A stretch of DNA of 64,000 bases from Sepiola atlantica (taxonomy: Eukaryota; Mollusca; Cephalopoda; Sepiida; Sepiolidae): NCBI GenBank assembly GCA_963556195.1, contig OY744531.1, positions 47,675,700-47,739,699 of the forward strand. The letters are read 5' to 3'. Below, piece after piece: positions 33,423 through 44,582 of this stretch. The notes under the pieces are model-generated. The model worked only from the letters and a program-made list of their open reading frames with translations. It did no database searches and was not told the origin of the DNA. The position numbers and the translations under genes are program-made. How positions within the stretch are numbered: the stretch's first letter is position 1; every line of letters starts with the position of its first letter.

Positions 33423-35069
33423 TTAAATGTCTGAAATAAGGGGTTCAACTGCCGACAATACACAATGCGGCGTTGCAATAGTTGAGGTCACTTAAGAAGA
33501 GTGGAGGAAAAAAATAAAAATAAAAGTTAAAATTAAAAAACAAGAAAGAACAACGATAAAAAAGAAAGTCATAGAAAATGTCTTAGAAAAGTAGCTCGTG
33601 CATTATTTCTGCCACCAAGCCAACAAGCAAATAATCGGTCCCAAATGCATTCAAAAAACAAACAAAAAACGAAACCTGTGCGATAATACACTTTCACGTC
33701 GAGCGGCACAATGATGAAAACTTCCCCCCCCCCAAAAAAAAAACTAAACCATTCAAGTTACCGCTCACAAGTTACCATCCCAATTAAATGATAGTATGGG
33801 AATTCTAAATCTAATTCATCACAAGGAGAAGCAACATAAATGTCCGTCCGGAATGCCAGCGGTCAGACGAGCCTTATTTCAAGGGCTGACTTGTTCCCCT
33901 TCGAAATAAACACACGACGAGTTGAACGTCAATCTCGCAGAAACTCTCCTTTATTTTAAGAAAAAATCTTAATTAGTAGATATAAACTATTTATTCAAGA
34001 TACTGTTTCTAAGAAATTCTATTATTAAAATTATTCTTTATAGAAATTAATTACTAGTGTCTGGGACGTCATTTTACATTTTGTGAAAATATCCTTCATT
34101 TAATTAAATACCGAATTATTACTGTTTTGTTGTTTAACGAAGCGAAAAAACCTACCCCGCAGAAATTATTTTTTAAAAATTATTCATATAGCAAAAATAG
34201 AATGTTATTATAAAAAAGTGTTCTACAAAAATCTAGTTATTATTTTAAATAATTTAAAATATTTCCTTCACAGCTGTGTCTGTTTGCAACTCTCTGGGGA
34301 GAATATTATTCTATATTCCATAAATAAATATTACTACGGAATATCGTTATCAGAAATCTATTTTCTATTAATAAAAAACATTTTTAATGGAGGGGGTTAT
34401 TTTTTGCCACTTTATGAGAAAATATCACTCTAACTCGTTAAATGACGGTAGACTTTGTTATTACAAATATAAACACCCTGTACAAAATACTTTTTATAAA
34501 ACTCCAATTGTTTCTATTTTTAGAAATTAAACCCATGTCGGCATGCATGTTTTTAAAATTATTTTTTCCTTAATTACTTTTTCCTCCATTCCTGCCACCC
34601 ATTGTTTTATTTAATTTAATCTAATTAAAAACTAATTTAATTTAATTTAACTTAATTTAATTAAATAGTGATATCATCCAGGTTGTTATTTCTTATTTTT
34701 CACTTAAAATTACTTGAAATTCCCAATGCATTTCGTATAATATATCTATTTCTGAGAATAATTGTGATTTATTATTTATTATTCCATTATCTTTTTATAT
34801 GTTACAAAATTCCCCCTCTCTATTCTGCTGAAGAAGTATTTACTATAGTTGACTATCAATGGGCCTTATTCCGATATAATATTCCTACCATCACCCCGAC
34901 CTAAGTCCCGAGCTTCCGCTAATAATCGAATCAAGTCATATCTTAGCATAAGTACGTGTTACTAACTCTTAGCTTCTATATTATACACTAATTATTCCCC
35001 CAGATTGCCTCAGGAAGGGCCCATCCTGCCTATCTCTGCTGTAAGTGTATACTTCCCCCAATTCCCCTC
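33423..35069. other. No supported gene
   Basis: Contains a C-run/A-run at 33724-33742 and the AATTT repeat near 34640. The last few hundred bases may be 3' sequence of the Penelope-like fragment. Confidence 0.5.
34610..34668. repeat. (AATTT)n low-complexity repeat
   Basis: TTTAATTTAATTTAA-type pentameric repeats with substitutions. Confidence 0.85.
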
Positions 35070-35425
35070 CTATCCAGGTTTTAGGCTTGATAACAGGTAT
35101 CGGTTTCTATGCAGAAAGAATTGTAGTATTTCCTGCCTAGCGTTCAGTAAATTATCTCTAGATGTCATGATGTGATACAAGTCTAATGCACATAGGTTGC
35201 ATCTCTTCCTTTTGTTTTGTTTATATTTGCTAGCCCTCCCCAAAATGGACCATTTCAGTTGGAAAGGGTCTTGCCTAGCAATGAGGTTTCTCACAAAACA
35301 GCCAACAGAAGTGTTAGGCCTATCTATGTCTTCACTTTGGCCTCCCCTGAATGAACTCATGTGATTTCTGAATCTATCTTTGAACTCACCCCCGGTGGAT
35401 CCGATATATGATCTCCTACTTCTTT

Positions 35426-35430
<5 letters not shown>
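35070..35430 (-). pseudogene. Penelope-like element GIY-YIG endonuclease fragment
   Basis: The last ~115 codons of a minus-strand frame (stop at 35070) start SYIGSTGGEFKDRFRNHMSS and continue through TSVGCFVRNLI, FQLKWSILGRA, RCNLCALD, LNARQEI and HRNRYLLSSLKPG. YIGST..F..R..NH is the GIY-YIG nuclease signature. The Cys pair and the trailing His-containing segment fit the zinc-knuckle-bearing endonuclease domain of Penelope-like retroelements. The GIY half, the reverse transcriptase and everything upstream are missing. The coding sequence stops abruptly at a (TA)n tract (35430-35477), which itself reads in frame as IYIY. The remaining upstream frame to 35711 looks unrelated. Confidence 0.8.

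Positions 35431-35477
<47 letters not shown>
35428..35477. repeat. (TA)n microsatellite at the Penelope-like fragment
   Basis: TA run directly abutting the GIY-YIG coding remnant. Confidence 0.97.
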
Positions 35478-35483
<6 letters not shown>

Positions 35484-35715
35484 AATTACAAAAGCTAAGA
35501 AGTTTCCTTTATAAAAGGCGCTAAGCGACTTGATAGGTTTCCATATCGTGGTTGATTTGAGAAAAACAAACGAAATATGTTTTGTCATGACGGTGTATTC
35601 GTTTCTACTGGGAACGGCGGGAGACCGAAATCGCGTGGGCGCTGTAAGATGTAGTCCGACGATCTTTGTGTAGCAACGACGGGGCTTCTGATTGGCTCGT
35701 AGGCCAATCACTCAG
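35478..35715. other. CpG-containing segment with inverted CCAAT boxes
   Basis: More G/C- and CpG-rich than its surroundings (GGGAACGGCGGGAGACCG, ATCGCGTGGGCGC). It ends with GATTGGC and GCCAATC 6 bp apart (about 35690-35709), a CCAAT-box palindrome. It may be promoter-like sequence of a mobile element or a lost gene; no transcript unit is visible. Confidence 0.3.
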
Positions 35716-37404
35716 TAATACACCTGTCTATTTACAACAAATGAAAATAGTACATAAAATATGTGTCTATACAAATCAATATATCGTCCTTCTATCTATG
35801 AAAAATCTAGTTGTCTATACTTATTTCGTAACCCTTCCTTGTGCAACTAATCCAGGAGAAGGAAAACTCTTAAATAACACTATTTTTATCTGCTTATTGC
35901 GGCATTGTTTTCGATTTTACTCACTTTCTTCTTGTCACTGGACCCGAGCAATACCTGTTTAAGAGAGCTGTGGGTGTGATTGAGTAATCTTTCCCTTTCT
36001 ATATAAATTCTACACATGGACATTTTATAAGGTGTATCTATTGTCTCTCGAAACTGAAATAATCTACATAATAATACGCTAAGGCATTTCGCGTTCATAC
36101 GTACGTTATCACCTTTCACACAAATTAAAACAAGTTAGATCGTTCGATCAACAAAGATGTTGATTAGTGATTAATCTAATGTCGTCAAAGTAAAATATAA
36201 TAGTTTTACTATTTTTAAAGCAATTATTTTAGAATTCTATCGTCTCGTCGATTAACACTACAATTTTAAATGAATTATACGCTAATGTAATTCATGTTCG
36301 TACGTTCCTTATCAGTTTTTACGAACATTTAGAAAAATAGGTCATGCGCATTATTTAGTATCGGTGATTAATATTTTTTAGCTTAGGTAAAACAATCCGA
36401 CTTAACTCATGTTAAAATGAATTGTTCCAAAATCAAATGTTGCCATAAAGTCAACTAAAACAGTACACTTTTATATTAGAAAAAAATTACAATCGTTTTA
36501 TTAACGTGAAGAATATTTAGTTGACAATTATTTTTATTGTAAACACCAGAGAATATTTATTGTTTAAACAAAATAAATTGCTTCACTTTGAATAAATAAA
36601 GAAGATAATATTCGTTTTGTTTATTTAAATAGCATGAAGCTGACAACGAAAATTATTTTTATTGAAGACAAACGGGTGATTTTTTTCTCATAGTATTGAC
36701 GATGACGAACCTATTATTTCCAAAGAAACATTATTATAGGCAGTAAATTATATAGATTGTTTTAAAAAGAACCGTGGAACTTCCACAGGGTCTAGCTAGT
36801 ATCTGATGTATTTTTCTCATACATCTATCTTGACGTATCCTCAAACATTAATGAAAACATACTCAAATGTCAAACTTATCTCTTTATCATCTCGTGTCTC
36901 TGTGCGCATGCTCGAGACAGAGACAAAATGATATTTAACTAATGATTTCTATTATTGATTCTGTCTTTTATTTTATTTTCTGGTTTAAATCTAGACGAGC
37001 GGCCATTAGAGGAATTATTACAATTTCATATCTTGTCTGTTTTCATTTATTTTTTCCCATTTATTTGCTACTGATTTTCTATTGGACATTAAGATTGTAA
37101 TCAGTTTCTTACGACACACTGCTGACACATTTTCGCCAAATAGGATCATTGAACCATAAATTAGAGTAAGAGACGACAGTTAAAAGAGAAATTAGAAACA
37201 AAATTGGGATTAACTACTGTACTAGAAAAAGAACGAACGAACGAAGTGGCATTCACCTTATGCGCGTAAAACAGGCTTCTTCCGAAGGAGGAAGTTTCTA
37301 GGGAATATCAAATTCACAAGCAGTCTTCAGTCACACGTATATCCTGATTATGGGAGATGACGTCATTAGATGTTTACAGTTCTTGCAGGAAGGTGTCCCG
37401 TCCT
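35716..37404. other. No supported gene
   Basis: A/T-rich. Two related motifs (GTTCATACGTACGTTATCAC at about 36090 and GTTCGTACGTTCCTTATCAG at about 36297) resemble one at about 24470 and mark an unnamed dispersed repeat. Confidence 0.5.
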
Positions 37405-37527
37405 CTTACATACACCGCCTAGTATTCCGAAATGGTCACCTATCTGGTACTGACCCAGCTCAACGTTTCTTAACTTCGGTGATCTAACGCGAAACGGTTT
37501 GTCAACATAATTATGCCGTATATCACT
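37405..37527 (-). pseudogene. 5S-rRNA-like sequence (pseudogene or SINE3 head)
   Basis: The minus strand from about 37527 matches 5S rRNA along its length. Near the 5' end it has TACGGCATAATTATGTTGA; then comes GATCACCGAAGTTAAG (about 37486-37470), then GTCAGTACCAGATAGGTGAC and GGAATACTAGGCGGTGTA. These correspond to the box A/IE/box C promoter zone and helices of animal 5S genes, with roughly a quarter of positions changed. That is too divergent for a working rRNA, so it is a pseudogene or the head of a 5S-derived SINE. No second copy was found in the window. Confidence 0.72.
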
Positions 37528-38128
37528 AGAGAGATGGATTGATAGCTGATTCCATTAAAGCTTTTAAAATAATTTATGACATTAATCACTATGATGGACT
37601 TTTAAAATATAATTTCTCTATATGGAAAGCACATTTAAAATACTCGATTGATTTTTTTTTGTTTTTCGTTAATTAAGTAAAAGATTTTTTAGAAATATTT
37701 GCAAAGTACATAAATAGCGTAGGACAGGTTCAGATGAAATTCGATAACTTAAAGAATATTATTAAAAAGTTAGCTAAGATGAATTCATTAAAGCAGTTGC
37801 TTTAAATATGTAATACTAGTGGACATCCTAGGTGAAAAAATGATGGAAATATGTTTTACCGTTGTCTGCAATCGGCAGAAACCTAGATATATTGTTAAAA
37901 CATCCATATAAAATGATACAATTAGTTAGTAATTATCATCATTTTTGATGACTTAAATAAAATAAGAACATCGACTTTTATACTTGTTATTATAGAGTGG
38001 ATGATTTATTTCCGAAATTCCTTTAAGCGCGATAAATATGACTTGTTATTTGCTTTCTCGCTTCCACTCATACCTTTAAATTTGTTTCGCCCGGCAAGCA
38101 AAAAGCAAGTATTTACTCACTGTACGTG

Positions 38129-38132
<4 letters not shown>

Positions 38133-38162
<30 letters not shown>
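38133..38162. repeat. (TA)n microsatellite
   Basis: TA run directly abutting the inverted mariner fragments. Confidence 0.96.
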
Positions 38163-38166
<4 letters not shown>

Positions 38167-38410
38167 TCTTTTGAAATGGTGTTCATCTCCGCCGTCGCGT
38201 TCCGCATTATCTCTTTTTTCGCACACTTTCAACAACAGCTGCACTTCTGGCAATTTGGGACCTGCCAATACGCTGGTCATTCTCTGCTGGTGTGCGACAT
38301 TTTTGAATTGGTTGAACCACCTCTTGATTTGTCTTACACATCACATATTCTCCTAACACCTGCTTAATCTAACGCGACGGCGGAGATGGGCACCGTTCCA
38401 AAAGAAGACT
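38162..38410. repeat. Inverted repeat of 40 bp derived from mariner coding sequence
   Basis: Bases 38162-38201 and 38371-38410 are reverse complements with about three mismatches in 40. The right arm encodes NATAEM..VPKED of the mariner C-terminus in the plus direction, and the left arm is the same coding piece in the minus direction. The left arm starts directly at the end of a (TA)n tract (38133-38162). Confidence 0.85.
38200..38372 (-). pseudogene. Mariner-like transposase N-terminal fragment
   Basis: On the minus strand the readable pieces are RWFNQFKN and, after a frameshift, TPAENDQRIGRSQIARSAAV followed by VESVRKK. This follows the mariner pattern 'WxxRFKxGRTxxEDDxRSGRPSTxR' at the end of the HTH domain. 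It is joined at 38201 to an inverted copy of a C-terminal segment (see 38162-38410), so the middle of the enzyme is absent. Confidence 0.6.
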
Positions 38411-38571
38411 TTCAGAGGTGTTCTCGGCAGTGGATGGATCGGTGGACTAAGTGTGTACAAGCACAAGGGACCTATTTTAAAGGGGGTTTGGGTGCCAACC
38501 CCGTCACGTATTTGAAATATTTGTTCTGGCTAAGGTGGGACACTTTTTAGACAGGCCTCGTATATGATAAT
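38371..38571 (+). pseudogene. Mariner-like transposase C-terminal fragment and 3' end
   Basis: The plus strand reads NATAEMGTVPKEDFQRCSRQ, then WMDRWTKCVQAQGTYFKGG. This matches the mariner C-terminal pattern 'FxxCFxQWxxRWxKCVxxxGxYFEGD'. About 100 bp of A/T- and G-rich sequence follows, ending in GACAGGCCTCGTATA, which may be the 3' terminal repeat. The start abuts the oppositely oriented N-terminal fragment. Confidence 0.6.
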
Positions 38572-38639
38572 ATAAAAAAGCAATCATTTTATATAGTTTA
38601 GATTGATTCTATGGGAAAATGTAGGCTTAATATGCAAAC

Positions 38640-39345
38640 CTTTGAGGACTTTTTGCATGAAATAACTATGTACAGTAGCGAAAAATATATCTACTAAAAG
38701 ATAGAGTAAAGACAAATATATTTATTAAATTTCACAAACTTTACTTAATCACAACTTATTGCATTATTTTTAACACTTTCAGACAATGGTTCAACGATAT
38801 TGTCTGTGTATTGAAGAGATATATAACTATATATGGAAATAACTAAATGGTATTTAGCTTTTTTGAAGCGCATCTATTTTAGAACGAAAATGTAGTGTAA
38901 TATAAACAGTTTAGTGTATCGAAGTGATTAACTACGGTAGTTAGTGAATGGGTTAATATTCATATTTCATGTGAGCAGTTGATGAAAGCTTATTTGCGTA
39001 GATAGGAAAGAACTCATACTTTATAGTAAAGTTGAATACCTAAGCTAAAATCAAGAAAAATATATTTATCAAACTACACTTTGAAAACTGCAGTTACTTA
39101 CAACTGATTTAATTGTTTTCATCACTTTCAAATAATGTTTCAAACATATCGTTTGTTTGCTGAAATGGGCATCACTCTGTCTTGAAATAACTAAATTGAT
39201 GTTTGTTTTAACATTGTTATTATAGAACGAACAAAGGAGAGTTTAGTGTTTTAAGTTCCATTAATCAACCTGATTAAGAGCATAGCTAGGGAATTCACTT
39301 TTATACCTGAATGTGTTAATATTAAAATGCTTAATTTATTTGCAG
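38640..39345 (+). repeat. Tandem duplication with a 342-bp period
   Basis: Unit 1 (38716 onward) and unit 2 (39058 onward) share AAATATATTTAT, a CACTTTCA.A.AATG.TTCAA block, GAAATAACTAAAT, AGAACGAA and TTTAGTGT in the same order. Identity is roughly 65-70%. It may be a satellite-like dimer. Confidence 0.7.
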
Positions 39346-41799
39346 AGCTTTTTTTTTAAGTTAGAAATGTGAGGACATTTTTTAGTTACATTACAGGCCA
39401 CAAATTGTAAATTAATGTATTTGTTTTTCATATAACATTCACCAATATCAAATATAAACAGGAAATATTTTATATTTTCTGTGATATTTTATTGTACTTT
39501 TATTTTTACAAAAAAAATTAATGTAGTAGTATTTTTAAAAAGGCTGAGGGCAATGCAAAGTGCCGGGTAGGTTGTAAGCAGGAAGGAACAAAAATAATAA
39601 ATCGAAATGGGACTTTAAATAGCAACTCCTTGTTTTCTCATTCACATTCCACATCTATGAGAATGCAATCTGACCCATGGCGTAATAATTATGTGCATAC
39701 ATTTGAAACCGGAAGTTGCTTAAAACTATGCCCGACTTTTTTTTGTTGTTGTTGTTGTTTAGTGATGAGCAAACAGTTAGAAAAAGCTAAGACCCATTTC
39801 TCGATAGGTTTAATTACTCATTAGGATGGTTTATTCAAAAATTGTATTGGTATTAGATTTGGAGATACCAAGTTGTGGCTCTCAGGGTAGCAATATTGTG
39901 AGTAATATGTCTGACAATGGTCTATATGCTTCGGCAAAATATAATTTGTAATGTAAAGTTTACATTGTTCGTAATGTAAAAGTATTCATCCGCTATTATT
40001 GGCGTTGATCTTTACGGTCAGCTAGAAGACTATATGAAATTTGATAGTGGATTGTGTAGTTTACTCCCGTGGCTTAATAAATGTTATGAAAGTTAAAATC
40101 TCTGCCTGCCACACTTTTATATAAGCCATTTTCTATTAAGGCATTAAGTTGCTTTACACCTCTCGTCAATATGCGGTAGCATCTAGTTAAGAAATTAGAA
40201 TTAATTTTATTAAATTAAGTACAAATCTAGTTGAAATTCAAACACTTTGCTATCCCTACTATAAGAATGTAATAGCTCTAACACAAAGATGTATGTTGTT
40301 GAGTGGACCTCTTAATCACGTGACGTAATAGATGTGATTGAAGATGAAATCAGTGTTCGCCTTTATAGTGTAATGTCATGTTAATTTTTTAAAAATAGTG
40401 GAGTACATGTTATCAAATTAAATATATCTTCTTTAAAGTTGTCATAGTCATTTTTCTCTTCAAGAATATACGAGCCCATCCGAAAAGTATCAACAGAATA
40501 TTTAAATCTATACTTGTTTTTAGAGTAAATCGACTGGATGTCATGAATGATGCATTTAAAAACATAGTTGTTTAAATAGTTATTAAATAGAACATCGCAT
40601 ATTCTGTAAGGTGACCCCCTAAATGTAAATTGTTGAATTTTTAATAACATTGACAATCTTTACTGCAATTTAACCTGTTTGCTAAAAATACACTTCGGTA
40701 TATGCGTAACTGTTCTAGCAAGTTTCACTTGCACGAGTCGTTGTTCAATGATAAGCAGACATTGATGCGACGTACAAAATTGCCAATAGCCCTGACACAC
40801 TTTTGTCTTTGCAATGTTTGATTTTGTCTATGATAGTCACTTCAGTGAATAGTTAATTTTGCCGTAACCCTATGGATTAGAAAATATCGGAGGTTAATGT
40901 CCAGTGATTGTGAAACCCATACGGGATCACACCTCCTACTGATAAGACGATTAGCAAAGCTTTCCTCTATAATTGAACGGGAATAACATTGGTCATACAT
41001 GACTGAAATTTAGTTGACAATGCAGGCATAGAGCTTAGTTATTTATACCAAAGTATGAATTATATTAACGATTACATTGGCGGAACTTGAGGTGGTTACA
41101 CTGTGTGTTTCAAACAATAATATTAAAATTATCTGCGTCAAAAAAGCACGTTGATTTTAAAATAAATATTTGTCTAACTTATATTTTGCAGAATGGCGCC
41201 ACTATTGACGAAATGTGTACACTAGACTTCTAGATAAGAATCGTTCAAGACATAGCTTAAATAAAGTTAGAGACGGAATTCAAATCAATTGTTGCGTTTG
41301 GGAATACGAACTTGGTTTCGAAATTCTATGCATCTATTTATCTGACACTTACAGAATGCCAAAACTAATTATTCCGCAGAAGCGGAAAAGTGTCTTACAG
41401 ACTCACTGATGCTCAACTTAAAGAATTGGCATCAGCTTCTTTCTTCTCCACCTCTACTTCAATTTCATGGAGAGCAAAACCACAAAAAATAGCATCTAAC
41501 TGAATACTTATGTAAATGAAAAGAAATCTGTTTATATTTTCGCTCTTATTGATAGATGCGATAAACGTCTGTTCTTTTATTTTATTTATTTGGTATATTT
41601 ATTTATATTTTTGGTGTTTCTGTTATTTTATTTTTTCTTTAAAAAATAATTTCGTTTTCATGAATATTAATTTCTATCTTGATGAACAAGGTGCCGACTC
41701 AGCTTTTACTATTCCCGGGCAAAAACACCCGCTCGCCCCCTCTTTGCCTCACGATCTATTTGTTTCTCCCTCTCTGTCTTTTCTCCATCTCTGTTTCTC

Positions 41800-41844
<45 letters not shown>

Positions 41845-41890
41845 GTATGTCTATCTATCTATCTATCTATCTATCTTTATCTCTATCTAG
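41800..41890. repeat. (CT)n-(CTAT)n compound microsatellite
   Basis: CT run followed by CTAT/CTGT tetranucleotides. The Ser-Leu-rich frames here are artefacts. Confidence 0.95.
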
Positions 41891-42284
41891 TACCCTCTCC
41901 TCTGTTATCTTCATGTTACAACAATACATTTTCATCGACTTCTTTTTATTCTGCATTTAAATTTTCATTTTTTTGGTTCATATTTTGAATTCCACGCAGC
42001 TGCTATTCTCTCATATCTGAACATAATCTTTCTTCCTGTAACGAGTTTCCTTTCCTCTTCTCATATTTTATTTTCCATTCGTTTCAAACTATTTCTTTTT
42101 CCGTTTTCTCAATGCTCAGTAAACAAAATAACAATATTTCAAAATCTACCCAAACTCCCCGCCTCACTTTCATCATTATTGAAATGCTCTTGGAAAAAAA
42201 TACCGCCCAAATCCTTTCTATTTTTTTTTGTTTCGTTACAGCTAAAAACAAATAAAACAATGAATATAAATTTTTCCCGCGTAA

Positions 42285-42352
42285 ATATAATGGATAGTTT
42301 TTATGAGAAACAAACAAAATGGATAGTTTTTTATGAAACACAAATGTAATGC
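42285..42352 (+). repeat. Short tandem duplication (~31 bp)
   Basis: ATGGATAGTTTTTATGA followed by AACA occurs twice in a row, with small changes. Confidence 0.6.
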
Positions 42353-44129
42353 ATATTTATTTTTTATAAAAAAATAACATATTTCCATATTACAGCATAT
42401 ATTTTTCGTTACTGAAACTGAATTTAAAAAATGGATTGAATAAATCAACAATTGAAATAATCATATATATATATATAATCTACATTTTATATTAATTAAG
42501 CCAATCATCCTAATTTCCATGCGCAACAATAAAGGTTTGATAATTTACTTATTATCAGAAACATATTTACTTAAGCCAACATTCGAAAACAAAAAAAATG
42601 GAATCTTTAAATAAAATGTTGATAAAAGTTACAAATAATATTTTAAAAAGGTAAATATAAAATATATGTGCATACATGAATTAAATAAATAAATAATATT
42701 TTTCTAATCTGAGAGTAGAGTTTCAAGTATACGTTTCTTATTAAGGGGCATCCGTCTTTTCCGAAAAACATTCATATTATTTAAATAGTTAATAATAATC
42801 TACGATTATAATAGAGTGAATCGTTTTTTTTCCGAATTCATTCAAGGCGGCGGGATAATTCTGAGGTGGTTGCTTCCCTTCACTACTGTAAATAATTTCA
42901 GCCGGGGTACAGAAAAAGGCTGGTTTATTCGCTAACTTTTTCATCCCCGTATAGATGTATGTGTTATTACTTACGAATAAATATACATTGGTTGTTTAGT
43001 ATAGAGTAGAGGATGTGTAATGATTGTATCGGATTGACGTCCTAATATGTCATCATACCGGCGTAGGCGAAAGAACACAAAACAGTGGCAAAGTCACTAC
43101 AACAACACAACGCTCAAACTAGCCATAAAAATCGGCTCCCACAAACTCGTTTTCCCTTTTTCCCTTCGACCAGGGATTAAGACGGTTCTGTCAACAGACT
43201 CTTAAAGCATGGGGCAAGAAGCTGCCTGCTGCTGTCTTACTGTCACTCCACGCCGTCTCCCCGTTCTTCTTCATCGGACGCAGGACAAATAGTAAGCTTA
43301 ATCCCTTTTTTTTCTTTTCTCTTTTTAAGTACCGTCGAACACAAGTTCATATCATTCTTACACTGCAAAAAATGGGTTGAGAGACGGCTCATTTTCTCTA
43401 TTTACGCACACACCGAAACACGTGTGTTTTCCAAGAACACACCTTTAAAAAGACATTTTATACAAACAGTAAAAGGGACATTTCTGTACACAAACTCAGA
43501 CTTCCATTGAGGAATTTATACAAATTAAATGAACTATGTTAAATAAATGGATATGTTTATATGAATGTTTGAGTGCTGGCTTTCTTACTTTTTATCTTTT
43601 GTGTTGGTTACTAGCGTATTCTGCTCGTTCTTTCATGTTTAGCATGAATAGAATTCGTTAGTATCCCTACAATTGTTTGAAATTTACTTGACGATAATGA
43701 AAACAAAAACGTGCTTTTCAGAATCTCAAAAGCCGAACTCTGTCCGGAAGAAAAGATAGAGATGCCTGCAAAGGGTCCATACCCCCAAAATATGTTTCGC
43801 CTCATAATTCATAAATACGTAGCAACAGATTACCTGCAAATGTCGATTACATGTTTCTTATTATTTGTTTTACAGTATTAGTATCTCGACTGTTGATATA
43901 CATATTTAGATGCGCGTTCGTTGATATGTATACGCACATATATGTGGGGGTTGTTTAGAGAAAGCAGACACAGCAGCATAGACAGTGTTAGAAGGTATTT
44001 ACATATCAGCAGGAGTAGTGTGTGATATTAATATGTATATTGATATGTGTGTAATTTCATATATATTTTTCTATATATATATGTATATATATAATATTTT
44101 ATTAAACATATATATATATGTATACAATA

Positions 44130-44430
44130 AAATAACATATGAGACTAAAAGTATACTTCAAGAGAATTGAACGTATAGTGAAATAGTTTAAGCTCAATAT
44201 ACGAGATAGAGCAATTATATAGATAAATGAAAGCAGAGAGATAAATATAAGCAGATGACAAATCTAGTTCATCTTCGATTTTTCAATGCAAGGTGTACTC
44301 GATAAAAAACATGTTTATTTTTCTTTCCCTAAGCCAGGCTTTTTAAAGATTAAAATCTCATCATCAGAAGAATTACATAGATGGATAAGTTGTCTGGGGA
44401 ATAGTCAAAATTCAAAATTTGAAAGATTTA
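44130..44430 (+). repeat. Unknown dispersed repeat, copy 1
   Basis: It matches the reverse complement of 59985-60260, sharing TACGAGATAGAGCAATTAT, TTCAATGCAAGGTGTA, TTCTTTCC.TAAGCCA and TGGATAAGTTG-like blocks. A 98-codon frame (44286-44582) starts inside it but is not kept open in the other copy. Confidence 0.75.
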
Positions 44431-44582
44431 AGAGACAATATAAAGTAATGGAAAGAAAGAGTGTGTGTATAAAAAGTTCATCAAAATATAGAGTATGCCC
44501 AGTTGGTGAATGTCCGTTGACAAACTGTCCGGTGACGAAAGATTTAAAAATGGAAAAAAAGATTTCATATAGACTGCGTTAG
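44286..44582 (+). other. Unrecognised reading frame of 98 codons
   Basis: The frame is rich in Lys and Ser and carries a Cys-rich piece (CPVGECPLTNC). Its first half lies in a dispersed repeat whose other copy has stops in this frame. I do not recognise a family. It is probably repeat-derived and not a gene. Confidence 0.2.

Larger units (their letters stand above)
39346..43950. other. No supported gene
   Basis: 4.6 kb of A/T-rich sequence with one compound microsatellite (41800-41890). Frames at 40381-40656, 41215-41409 and 41516-41960 have no recognisable domain or are repeat-driven. 43020-43280 is more balanced but unrecognised. Confidence 0.55.

Noticed and set aside
37405..37527. Functional 5S rRNA gene
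   Set aside because: About a quarter of positions differ from the conserved 5S sequence, and there is no tandem array or terminator run in place.
40381..40656. 91-codon minus-strand frame
   Set aside because: Composition follows A/T-rich background; no homologous family recognised and no neighbouring exon signals.
44360..44370. TCATCAG (CTGATGA on the minus strand) as a hammerhead core
   Set aside because: No paired stems or GAAA partner within range.
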